Assembly (NCBI RefSeq): GCF_011578285.1
Contig: NZ_CP049916.1
Location: forward strand, 2,356,001 to 2,420,000
Length of the DNA: 64,000 nucleotides
Direction: 5' to 3'
Origin: Acinetobacter lanii
GTDB taxonomy: Bacteria > Pseudomonadota > Gammaproteobacteria > Pseudomonadales > Moraxellaceae
The position numbers were made by a program, and so were the translations under genes. Positions 27,212-35,589 of this stretch are shown here, in pieces. The notes below the pieces were generated by a model. The model made no database searches and had not been told where the DNA came from. It saw nothing but the letters and a program-made list of their open reading frames with translations. Position 1 is the first letter of the stretch. Each line of letters opens with the position of its first letter.

Positions 27212-27506
27212 CTAAATCATGCCTTTATAGATAAAGAAACTTTCCAACACCAACACCACCCCCAACAGCAACAGCGCAGAGCACTTTTTAAACATGACTT
27301 AAGCTAAGGTGTGTGCGGTTATCGAACCTCATTTCGCAGTCAATAAACTTACGATATCGATGCATAAAACGCATAATCACAACTTTTGAATAATCCATTT
27401 GTGCAAATACAATAAAGCATTAAGGTACAATAATTGTTCCCCCACCAACACAAATCACCCCTACTGCAAAACCTATACACCCGCCAATCAATAAAAAGTG
27501 ATCCAT
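27212..27506 (-). pseudogene. Remnant of a TauE/SafE-family membrane permease
   Basis: Only both ends of the gene survive. From ATG 27506 the frame reads MDHFLLIGGCIGFAVGVICV and then GGGTIIVP, the N-terminal TauE/SafE signature, and stops at 27420. At 27295-27212 a 27-residue frame (MFKKCSALLLLGVVLVLESF...) ends with TAG and looks like the family's last membrane helix. About 125 bp between them carry no useful frame. Full members have about 250-270 residues, so most of the gene is deleted. The assignment is by eye. Confidence 0.55.
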
Positions 27507-27571
27507 TCCACAACAGACTAACTCAATAGTCACGAAACCAATAAATTAAAAAATCTTATCACGCATTCGAA

Positions 27572-28072
27572 TTAAGCCAATTCGACTTCACCCACTTGAT
27601 GATAAGCCCGATTGAAATACACCAATGCCCCATCAGACGGATGCTGATTTTGTTGGATCGCAACAATTGGACAAATTAAAATCGTATGAGTTCCGACATT
27701 GTGAATCTGTTCAATCTCACAATCAAAGCTGACCAAGGCATCTTTTAAAATCGGTGATTCGGTGCTTAATGTCGTCCACTCGGCAAAGGCAAAGCGCTGT
27801 TCGGAACTCAATTGACTCGAGGCAAAAGCGTTGGATAGCGCTTCATGTTGGCTTGCCAATACATTCACCGCCAACTTTTGATGTGCCAAAAAATGTGCAT
27901 GTGAACGCGAAGATTGATTCATACAGACTAATAATGTCGGCGGTGTGTCGGTCACGCTACACACCGCAGATGCAGTAAAACCATGACGCCCTGCTGTACC
28001 TGCGGTCGTAATAATACTGACCGCACTCGTGAGTGAAGACATGGCATTTTTAAACTGTGTCGCGTCAACCAT
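27572..28072 (-). CDS. Flavin reductase (FMN-binding split-barrel)
   Basis: 166 residues of the HpaC/RutF-like flavin reductase family: FKNAMSSLTSAVSIITTAG, GFTASAVCSVTDTPPTLLVC (flavin-binding), and late DGALVYFNRAYHQV. Such enzymes supply FMNH2 or FADH2 to a separate monooxygenase. It is the last gene of the mesX-mesD group, about 110 bp after mesD. Supply of reduced flavin to oxygen-dependent MesX is a reasonable inference. ATG 28072 (with GAGG upstream) fits the family; an ATG at 28132 lies inside a long inverted repeat and is less likely. Confidence 0.82.
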   Translation of the reverse strand: MVDATQFKNAMSSLTSAVSIITTAGTAGRHGFTASAVCSVTDTPPTLLVCMNQSSRSHAHFLAHQKLAVNVLASQHEALSNAFASSQLSSEQRFAFAEWTTLSTESPILKDALVSFDCEIEQIHNVGTHTILICPIVAIQQNQHPSDGALVYFNRAYHQVGEVELA

Positions 28073-28130
28073 TACTTTAACCCTCAATTGCGCTTTATCT
28101 GAATACGTGGTGGTGATCAAGTCCAAGGTC

Positions 28131-28158
28131 ATTTTGCATGAATGGATTCATGCAAAAT
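28131..28158 (-). promoter_or_regulatory. Inverted repeat between mesD and the flavin reductase
   Basis: ATTTTGCATGAAT-GG-ATTCATGCAAAAT: 13-bp perfect arms around two bases. Low GC and the absence of a trailing T-run argue against a plain terminator. An operator or a stabilising intercistronic hairpin is possible. It would also bury the upstream ATG at 28132. Confidence 0.5.
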
Positions 28159-28180
28159 CACACTGTGCTGATCTTGATGT

Positions 28181-29209
28181 TTAGGCAGTCAATTCTTTAC
28201 GAATAATTGCTGCACCAGCACTGAGTGCATTCAACTTACCCCGTGCCACTTGGCGAGACAAGGGCGCCATACCACAGTTGGTCGATGGATAAAGCTTGTC
28301 CGCATCGACGAACTGAAGTGCTTTACGTAAAGTATTTGCCACGTCTTCAGAGGTTTCAATCTGATTGGTCGCCACATCAATTGCCCCGACCATCACTTTC
28401 TTACCTCGAATCAGTTCAATGAGCTCCATTGGCACACGTGAGTTTTGGCATTCTAAAGAAATGATATCGAGCTTGGACTTTTGCAGTTTCGGGAATGACT
28501 TTTCATACTGACGCCATTCATTTCCTAAGGTTTGTTTCCAATCGGTATTGGCTTTAATGCCGTAGCCATAGCAAATGTGCACCGCGGTTTCACATTTAAG
28601 ACCTTCAAGGGCACGCTCTAAGGTTGGAATCCCCCAATCATTCACTTCATCAAAAAACACGTTAAAAGCAGGTTCATCGAACTGAATAATATCCACGCCT
28701 GCCGCTTGTAGTTCTAAAGCTTCTTGATTGAGAATTTTGGCAAATTCCCAAGCTAATTTTTCACGGCTTTTGTAATGACCATCATATAGGGTATCAATCA
28801 TGGTCATTGGGCCAGGCAGTGCCCATTTAATCGGCTGATGGGTCTGACTGCGTAAGAATTTGGCATCTTCAACAAATACTGATTTTTTACGTGACACTTC
28901 ACCGACTACCGAAGGCACACTGGCATCATAACGATTACGAATCCGCATAGTTTCACGCTTATTAAAATCCACCCCTTCTAAGTGTTCAATAAAGGTGGTG
29001 ACAAAATGCTGACGGGTTTGTTCACCATCCGAAACAATATCAATACCTGCAAGAAGTTGTTCATGCAACGAAAGCTTCAACGCATCACGTTTTGCTTCAA
29101 GAAGCTCTTCGCCTTCAAGTTTCCAAGCAGACCATAATTTTTCAGGTTCCGCGAGCCATGATGGTTTTGGTAAGCTGCCTGCTGTTGATGCTGGGAGTAA
29201 AATGCTCAT
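28181..29209 (-). CDS. mesD: Core methionine synthase MesD (folate- and cobalamin-independent)
   Basis: 342 residues containing only the catalytic MetE-type C-terminal domain. LLPASTAGSLPKPSWL at the N-terminus, DIVSDGEQTRQHFVTTF and IIQFDEPAFN are core motifs. The zinc ligands are His and Cys in AVHICYGYG and Cys in STNCGMAPL. There is no folate-binding domain. It is paired with a DUF1852 gene, which identifies the MesD family described in aerobic bacteria including Acinetobacter: it methylates homocysteine without methyl-folate or cobalamin and needs DUF1852 and oxygen. The methyl donor is not known to me. It follows mesX by 64 bp and precedes a flavin reductase. Confidence 0.88.
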   Translation of the reverse strand: MSILLPASTAGSLPKPSWLAEPEKLWSAWKLEGEELLEAKRDALKLSLHEQLLAGIDIVSDGEQTRQHFVTTFIEHLEGVDFNKRETMRIRNRYDASVPSVVGEVSRKKSVFVEDAKFLRSQTHQPIKWALPGPMTMIDTLYDGHYKSREKLAWEFAKILNQEALELQAAGVDIIQFDEPAFNVFFDEVNDWGIPTLERALEGLKCETAVHICYGYGIKANTDWKQTLGNEWRQYEKSFPKLQKSKLDIISLECQNSRVPMELIELIRGKKVMVGAIDVATNQIETSEDVANTLRKALQFVDADKLYPSTNCGMAPLSRQVARGKLNALSAGAAIIRKELTA

Positions 29210-29273
29210 GTTTTATCTTCTTTTTTAAAATGCGTGAATCAATCAATGGATTAATGAATAAATCGTGTGTGGA

Positions 29274-30272
29274 TTAAGCAGCAGCGTCTTGCTGCGCTGT
29301 TTCAACTTTAAAATTCGCCGCCCACTCATAAAGAATGTTTTTATAGGGTTTAATGAAGTGTTCTTCTGTCCATTTGCCTTGTTTCACTGCCAATTGCCCC
29401 CGTTCAACACGGTCATATTCAATACGTGTCAATGAATAATCGCCATAGCTCAAGCTGGGTTGATACTCCACACCTGCCGGAGAATTGGTGTTGTAAATTT
29501 CAGGTCGGTAAATTTTTTGGAAGCTTTCCATCGTCGCAATCGCACTGATCAATTCAAAGTCCATGTAGTCACGAAGTAGATCGCCTGCACAGTAGAAAGC
29601 CAAGGGTGCATTCGCGCCTTGAGGTTTAAAGTAACGAACGCTTAAACCCATTTTTGCAAAGTAAGCATCAGTACGTGAGTAATCATCATTGGTGTATTCC
29701 ACACCAAGGACTGGATGCACGTTCGCTGTTTGGTAATAGGTTTTTGTGGTCGACACACTTAAACAGATCACAGGATTTTGTCTAAATTCTGTTTTAAATA
29801 CGTCTGAGTTCACCAGATGCAAATAGAGCTTGCCATGCAAATCACCAAAGTCTTCAGGTATCTCATTAAACTTACAGCCCAATGCCGGCAGCACGACACT
29901 GAAGTCATAATCACGTACATAAGAAGAAAAACTGTTTCCAATCATACCTTCAATACGCTGATGGGTTTTGTGATCAAGAATCGTGCTTTTGAGTGTTTCA
30001 ATAAAGGGGAAAGTTTGACCGTTGCCCTCGATATCAATTTCCGCAGAAATAATATCAATCTCAAGGGAATAGCGATCACCTTTTGGATTATCGACTGTCG
30101 CCAAGCTGTTAAAACGATTATTGATCATCGCGAGTGTACGACGCAGGTTTTGTTGACGACTTTCGCCCCGTGCCAAATTGGCAAAATTAGTGGTCTGACG
30201 TGTATTGCTTGCAGGTTCATAATTCTCGTCAAAACGAATACGCTTGATTGAACATTGGAATGCGTTACCCAT
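29274..30272 (-). CDS. mesX: MesD partner protein, DUF1852 (MesX)
   Basis: 332-residue cytoplasmic protein of family DUF1852. NNRFNSLATVDNPKGDRYSLEIDI in the first third and GVEYTNDDYSRTDAYFAKMG in the middle are typical. In published genetics DUF1852 proteins are required with MesD for methionine synthesis in the presence of oxygen, so MesX may be an oxygenase that makes or transfers the methyl donor. Catalytic residues are unknown to me. A ribosome site (AGGGTG) precedes the ATG. It is the first gene of the mesX-mesD-flavin reductase group. Confidence 0.88.
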   Translation of the reverse strand: MGNAFQCSIKRIRFDENYEPASNTRQTTNFANLARGESRQQNLRRTLAMINNRFNSLATVDNPKGDRYSLEIDIISAEIDIEGNGQTFPFIETLKSTILDHKTHQRIEGMIGNSFSSYVRDYDFSVVLPALGCKFNEIPEDFGDLHGKLYLHLVNSDVFKTEFRQNPVICLSVSTTKTYYQTANVHPVLGVEYTNDDYSRTDAYFAKMGLSVRYFKPQGANAPLAFYCAGDLLRDYMDFELISAIATMESFQKIYRPEIYNTNSPAGVEYQPSLSYGDYSLTRIEYDRVERGQLAVKQGKWTEEHFIKPYKNILYEWAANFKVETAQQDAAA

Positions 30273-30735
30273 GAAGATTCACCCTAAATTTTTATAAAAA
30301 GCTAAATTTCTCTATAGGTTTATTTAAGCGTGAATCCAAACATGAGTAAAACGATATAAATTCAATTAAAGCTGAGTAAAATTCATGTTAAAAGTTAATT
30401 GCTATAATGTCGATTCAAAATCGGCAGTTTCTCTACCCTAAATTCCCTAAAGATGATCAACGGATTTACGCTCAGTGAAGAGAATCACTGTGCATAAGCA
30501 CCACATGAATACATGACCCTTATCTTATGTTTATTCTATCTGTGATCATTAGAGCATTTAGAGAAATGCTGAATAGATACACTTTTGAGCAACAGACTAA
30601 TTTTAAAGTTAAATTCGGAAAATTTTATTTTTTAAACACCGAGTGCAAAAGCGTAATTCAAAGCCGAAGATTTAAAACCACTCAACTTTAGTATATGATA
30701 TGCCCCATATTTGATCATGAAAGAGCTTTGATCTT
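30273..30735. other. Divergent promoter region, mesX / DUF2946
   Basis: About 460 bp, AT-rich. It must hold the mesX promoter (minus) and that of the copper genes (plus). No riboswitch or clear operator was recognised. Confidence 0.5.
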
Positions 30736-31245
30736 TTGTTTTTGAAAAGTGGTTTTTTGCTTTCGTGTATTGCGATAGCGTTACAGATCGCTGTGTTTCT
30801 ACAGCCTTTGCTACCGAAGCAATATCAAATTGCACCGGTCTGTGAAACCATTGCCCGTGCTTTAGTCCAAGAGAAAATTTCAATTCTCGCTCAAAAACAG
30901 AATTTAGCGCATTCTGAAGCTGTACATGCGGGGACACATGGTCCAAGCATACAATCTTCAGATCAGCATTATTCTGTGCATCAAACCATAGATCACCCCA
31001 TGCATCATCTGATGACGCATCAAACTGATGGTGCAACGCATGACCATCAAGATCCGAATCATCAGTGTCAATATTGTAAAGTCTTCGCTCAACAGGTTTT
31101 ACCGCCTGAGTTTGATCTCGTTATGATCATCGATCGCATACAGGTCAAGTTGCTTGCCTTTAAACAAGCCACTTTACATATTTATTTTGCGCTACAGCGA
31201 CTCTTTCTCACCCCCCAAGGGCGTGCTCCTCCAGTACTGGCTTAA
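30736..31245 (+). CDS. DUF2946-type membrane protein next to copper receptor
   Basis: 169 residues, starting with TTG: an N-terminal hydrophobic segment (LLSCIAIALQIAVFLQPLL), a His-rich middle (HHLMTHQTDGATHDHQDPNHQ), a Cys pair in CQYCKVF, and a C-terminus RAPPVLA. The His/Cys motif and the terminal RAPP are hallmarks of DUF2946. These proteins commonly precede TonB-dependent copper receptors, as here with the receptor 64 bp downstream. A role in copper handling is inferred. The overlapping minus-strand frame 30632-31036 is a shadow. Confidence 0.75.
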   Translation: MFLKSGFLLSCIAIALQIAVFLQPLLPKQYQIAPVCETIARALVQEKISILAQKQNLAHSEAVHAGTHGPSIQSSDQHYSVHQTIDHPMHHLMTHQTDGATHDHQDPNHQCQYCKVFAQQVLPPEFDLVMIIDRIQVKLLAFKQATLHIYFALQRLFLTPQGRAPPVLA

Positions 31246-31308
31246 ATCATCATTTTATTTGCTTGTTTCTTTCACAAGTATTCTTCTGATTATTAAGAGT
31301 TCAGTGTT

Positions 31309-33459
31309 ATGTTACGTCCTGCTTTTTTGTTACAGCCCTTAACGGCTGCAATTCTGATTGCTTGTTATTCTGCGTCTACCTTAGCTGAAGATTCCACTCA
31401 GCCCACAATGTCCATGCACAACGAATCTGTCAGTTTGGCTCCTATTGTTGCGACCGCGCAACAAGGCAATGATGCCAATGGCTTGATTGTCCGTGCCGAT
31501 CCCAAACAGCCGACTCAACCTATTCCTTCTGCTGATGGTGCGGACTATTTGCAAAGTATTATCGGATTTAATCAGGTACAAAGTGGCGGTGCCAATGGAG
31601 ATGTAACTTTCCGTGGCATGTTTGGCTCTCGCATTAAAATTTTAACCGATGGTAGTGAAAATCTGGGGGCGTGTCCTAGCCGGATGGATGCGCCCACGTC
31701 CTATATTAGCCCAGAAAGTTATGACAAAATTTCAGTCATTAAAGGTCCTCAAACCGTTCAATATGCCAATACAGGTTCAGCCGCAACCGTTATTTTTGAG
31801 CGTGAGCCTGAAAGCTTAACCACCGATAAGCCCTATCGAGGACAAGCCAGCGTCATGCTCGGTTCTTTTGGGCGAGTGGACCAAAACTTAGAAGCGGCTG
31901 TGGGTGATGAAAAGAAATATCTAAGACTCAATACCAATCGTTCAACCTCAAACAGCTATGTTGATGGAAGTCATCAACACGTACCCTCTGCATGGGAACG
32001 CTGGAACGCTGATCTTGCTGTTGGTTGGATGCCCAATCCAGACACATGGTTTGAACTGACTGGAGGGAAATCAGATGGTGAAGCGTTATATGCAGGTCGA
32101 GCTATGGATGGTTCGGCATTTAAACGCGAAAGTCTCGGGCTAAAATTCCGTAAACAACATATCAATGACGTCATCCAGCAAATTGAAGGACAAGTGAACT
32201 ATAGCTTCAATGATCATGTCATGGATAACTTTAGCTTAAGACCGTTTAATCCAAACGACGGCATGAAAATGCCGATGGCGACCAATGTGTCACGTCGTAC
32301 ACTCAATGCACGCGTTGCCATGACCAGCGAATGGGATAAATTACAACTCATTTCTGGGGTGGATACCCAACATAATGAGCATGCCACACGTTCTGGCATG
32401 AACAATAGCTACGTGCAACAACCCCGTAGTTCAGATATGAAATTTGAATCTTATGGGGCGTTTAGTGAACTCAGTTACCCGATCAATGATCAATATAAAT
32501 GGGTCGCAGGTGCACGTATCGATCAAGTGCATGTCAAAGATTTACGGCAGGACTCACATGTTGCAGGTCTGAATACCGCATTAGACAAAACCCTCCCAAG
32601 TGGTTTTTTCAGATTTGAAAATCAACATCCACATCATGATGCCAAAACCTATATTGGCGTTGGTTTCGTCGAACGTATGCCGGATTATTGGGAATTGTTT
32701 AGTCCTAAACAAGGCAATACGGGCAGTGTAAATACCTTTAATGGCGTTGATACGGAGAAAACCTTACAGCTCGATTTAGGTTATCAACATCATCATGGTG
32801 CGTTCAGTTCATGGGCTTCGGCTTATGTCGGCATGGTCAAAGATTATATTCTCATGAGCTATCAAAGCCCTGCTATGTCGATGGATACAACGATGGCTAT
32901 GCATCAGACCATGAATCAGATCATGCCGATGAATACCATGTCAGGTGGTATGCAAATGGGAAGTGCAAAAAGTGCCTATGCGAGAAATGTTAATGCCACC
33001 ATTGCCGGTGCTGAATTTGGCTTAGGCTACGAATTTACACCCCATCTTCAAGCAGATGTCAGTGGCATGTATGCTTGGGGACGTAACACCACCAACAATA
33101 CGCCGCTACCTCAAATTGCACCCTTTGAAGGTCGTATGAACCTGCGCTATGTTCAAGACAAATATAATGTAGGTTTACTCTGGCGAGTGGTTGCCAGTCA
33201 AAATCGCGTGAGTTTAAATGAAGGCAATATTGTCGGTTATGACATGAAAAAAAGTGCAGGATTCACCACACTCGCTTTGAATGGGACTTATACTCTTAAG
33301 GACGGTGTTGATTTATCTGTAGGCATCGATAACCTACTCGGTAAAACCTATACAGAACATTTAAATCGTTCAGGAAATTCAGGCTTCGGCTTTGCAGCGG
33401 AAGAACAATTTAACAATGTCGGTCGTAACTATTGGGGTCGACTCAGCGTTAAGTTTTAA
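31309..33459 (+). CDS. TonB-dependent copper receptor (OprC/NosA type)
   Basis: 716-residue outer membrane receptor with a signal peptide (cleaved after STLA), a plug domain (QSIIGFNQVQSGGANGDVTF, FRGMFGSRIKILTDG) and a C-terminal barrel ending in Phe. The plug contains CPSRM, matching the CxxxM copper ligand pair of Pseudomonas OprC. An extracellular loop near residues 515-555 is unusually Met-rich (MSMDTTMAMHQTMNQIM, MNTMSGGMQMG). This supports Cu import across the outer membrane. It is paired with the upstream DUF2946 gene. Confidence 0.88.
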   Translation: MLRPAFLLQPLTAAILIACYSASTLAEDSTQPTMSMHNESVSLAPIVATAQQGNDANGLIVRADPKQPTQPIPSADGADYLQSIIGFNQVQSGGANGDVTFRGMFGSRIKILTDGSENLGACPSRMDAPTSYISPESYDKISVIKGPQTVQYANTGSAATVIFEREPESLTTDKPYRGQASVMLGSFGRVDQNLEAAVGDEKKYLRLNTNRSTSNSYVDGSHQHVPSAWERWNADLAVGWMPNPDTWFELTGGKSDGEALYAGRAMDGSAFKRESLGLKFRKQHINDVIQQIEGQVNYSFNDHVMDNFSLRPFNPNDGMKMPMATNVSRRTLNARVAMTSEWDKLQLISGVDTQHNEHATRSGMNNSYVQQPRSSDMKFESYGAFSELSYPINDQYKWVAGARIDQVHVKDLRQDSHVAGLNTALDKTLPSGFFRFENQHPHHDAKTYIGVGFVERMPDYWELFSPKQGNTGSVNTFNGVDTEKTLQLDLGYQHHHGAFSSWASAYVGMVKDYILMSYQSPAMSMDTTMAMHQTMNQIMPMNTMSGGMQMGSAKSAYARNVNATIAGAEFGLGYEFTPHLQADVSGMYAWGRNTTNNTPLPQIAPFEGRMNLRYVQDKYNVGLLWRVVASQNRVSLNEGNIVGYDMKKSAGFTTLALNGTYTLKDGVDLSVGIDNLLGKTYTEHLNRSGNSGFGFAAEEQFNNVGRNYWGRLSVKF

Positions 33460-33677
33460 ATAACGCTGTAATGTCACGCCGAACCCAGTCAGCCATTGAT
33501 GTTCTGAGGGGATGAATGAATATCTTCCCCTTAGAAGACTGACTTTGTGAGACTGACCTTATGTTGCATGCTCATTTTTATATATTGAAGTTCAAGTCCA
33601 CGACTAATCATTCAACAAGAAGTGGACTTAATTCAATCGGTGATCAAGATGATACCAATACTATGAAAAAATAATTG

Positions 33678-35072
33678 TTAAGCTTCTGTCGCCAAGAACC
33701 AATTTTTCCACGAACTACTCCCACGTATTTCTAAAGGAACAGTCGGAATCAGGTTTTCTCTTAAGATTTCAGTTTCCCCCACTGCTTTCGCCAGTCGTGC
33801 TTTCACCGAATGAATGCATTCTCGATCACCAAATTCACAGCGATCTAAAGTTGTCCCACCACAGGGACCATTGGCCAAACCTTTCGGACACGTTTCAGGG
33901 CAAATATATAAGGTATCGCCAAGTCGACATTGACCACAACTCTCACAACCAACGATACGATGCTTACTGATCCATTCGGATTTCAATAAAGCTTGATCTG
34001 CAAACGAATTGTTCCAAAATTTAGATTTAAAAACGAAACGCCCCAATTGACATGCAATTTTTGAATCAAAGATTGCCTCATGCATCAAATGCAATTGATG
34101 ATATTTAATGATTTGAGTCGATGTTGCAGGATAGGAGTAATGATTTAATTGGGGTATAAATTCATTGCCTGTCTGTATTTGCCATAATTCTTTCCATAGG
34201 CTTTCAAGATGATTTAAATCTAGATGTTGAAACTGCTTGATGTAGTTTTCTAAACGGTTTTGATCTTGAGGTTGATGACAACTCGATAAATGAATACCTG
34301 CAAAACCTAAATGTTTGCACATCAATATTTGTATGGCACAACGCATATAAACATGCTCAACTTGTCCCACCTGTTTTTCCTCTGCCAATACGTTCAGCAT
34401 ATGTGGTGTGATTACGATACCTGCGACTTTATTTTTCACCATGAAATTGGCACGTCCCAAGCTCAATGGCATCACACAAGCAAATATCTGTTGTTGATAG
34501 TGATGATCTTTTAAGAAGACTTGTGCTTGCTTGAGTGCCTGCATGTCGTAGCCCAATTGGGTGATGATAAAATCCGCACCTGCTTTCATTTTTTTATGTA
34601 GTTTTAAATACTGCGCATCTCGTTCTGCTTCTACATACTTAAAAGGATTGAACGCCACACCCACATGAAAATCACCAAACTCTTTCGCTGCCATGACCGC
34701 ATTGACCGATTCCAAATAGCGAGTACGTGGCCTACCCTGCGATCCATCTTGATGACCTTTCAGCTTATCGCCTGTGAGTAATAAAAGATGTTTAATATTG
34801 GCTTGCTTGGCTTCAGTCAGAAATGCGCTGAAATCTTCGATATCTCGCCCCTTACCGGCAAAATGAATCATCTTATCAATGGAGTTGGAATAGTTATAAC
34901 TTGCCTTTAAAGGTGCCATATCATCATCAGAATGCACCCGGTCTGCCAATGTCATGGCGGTGGGAAAGCCTGCAAATTCCTGTCGAATGGGCGCTTCATT
35001 GGTCGTAACACACAGGTATTCAAACAAAATGGTGAATGGATGATTGTGAAAGGGTTGGGAGAAACTCGGCAT
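33678..35072 (-). CDS. Methylenetetrahydrofolate reductase fused to MTHFR C-terminal (MetV-like) domain
   Basis: 464 residues. The N-terminal 300 are a MetF-like TIM barrel (HLLLLTGDKLKGH, VGVAFNPFKYVEAERD, IITQLGYD). The last 120 carry a Cys-rich domain (GCESCGQCRLGDTLYICPET, CPKGLANGPCGGT) as in MetV/MTHFR C-terminal proteins, likely zinc or iron-sulfur binding. In acetogens MetF and MetV are separate; here they are one chain. Such fusions are often linked to methyl-group catabolism, but no demethylase gene lies nearby. ATG 35072 matches family N-termini; ATG 35114 overlaps a TATAAT hexamer. Confidence 0.75.
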   Translation of the reverse strand: MPSFSQPFHNHPFTILFEYLCVTTNEAPIRQEFAGFPTAMTLADRVHSDDDMAPLKASYNYSNSIDKMIHFAGKGRDIEDFSAFLTEAKQANIKHLLLLTGDKLKGHQDGSQGRPRTRYLESVNAVMAAKEFGDFHVGVAFNPFKYVEAERDAQYLKLHKKMKAGADFIITQLGYDMQALKQAQVFLKDHHYQQQIFACVMPLSLGRANFMVKNKVAGIVITPHMLNVLAEEKQVGQVEHVYMRCAIQILMCKHLGFAGIHLSSCHQPQDQNRLENYIKQFQHLDLNHLESLWKELWQIQTGNEFIPQLNHYSYPATSTQIIKYHQLHLMHEAIFDSKIACQLGRFVFKSKFWNNSFADQALLKSEWISKHRIVGCESCGQCRLGDTLYICPETCPKGLANGPCGGTTLDRCEFGDRECIHSVKARLAKAVGETEILRENLIPTVPLEIRGSSSWKNWFLATEA

Positions 35073-35114
35073 AAAGTTCGAAGCAAACAGCAAATAGTAG
35101 AAGCGGGTCGCCAT

Positions 35115-35589
35115 TATACGGATTTTCGTTCCATGATCACCCTTATACCGATTACAGAACGTTAATGACCTCGCTGCCCTGTTGATATGAACCAGCTTAA
35201 AATGAATTTTAATGTTGTACTTCTTTTGAGAAGCTTAGTTCTATAGCCAATCTGAATATGGCAAAGCAGGTGATTTTATCGATTCATAATCATCCGTCTG
35301 TAAAAACCACCTGCTCCTTATCTAGTACGTTCAGAATTCAATTTTGGTTCAGACCAAAACTCTGATAGACTACGCGCACTTTTTATACCTACGCCTTGTC
35401 GTGGGTTTATTTTTTATCTCCTGTTGAAATTGTCCTGTCTAATCCTTCAAGCATGATCTCCCATCTATGCTTCGGACCTTTATTGGCATTCATTTTCAAA
35501 TTTTTATCGATCTCCTTGCTTGTCATTCAGATTGGACTTTCCCCACATGGAACGCCCAAACGGACAGGCTTTAACTTTATGTAAGAACA
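35115..35589. other. Gap of about 475 bp upstream of the MFS pump gene
   Basis: Divergent region between the MetF-MetV fusion gene and the MFS pump. It contains a dyad at 35342-35359 (listed separately). A 62-codon frame (35396-35584, +, TTG start) ends 5 bp before the pump ATG; it has no family resemblance. Confidence 0.5.
35342..35359 (+). promoter_or_regulatory. Dyad and possible promoter of the MFS pump gene
   Basis: TTTTGGT-TCAG-ACCAAAA has perfect 7-bp arms. A -35-like TTGGTT lies inside it, with TAGACT as a poor -10 about 16 bp on. It could be a repressor site. No terminator T-run follows. Confidence 0.4.

Noticed and set aside
30632..31036. 134-codon minus-strand frame opposite the DUF2946 gene
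   Set aside because: No family resemblance; the plus frame has His/Cys and RAPP signatures and is in operon order with the receptor.
35396..35584. 62-codon frame ending just before the MFS pump
   Set aside because: TTG start with no ribosome site; leader-peptide role is speculative.
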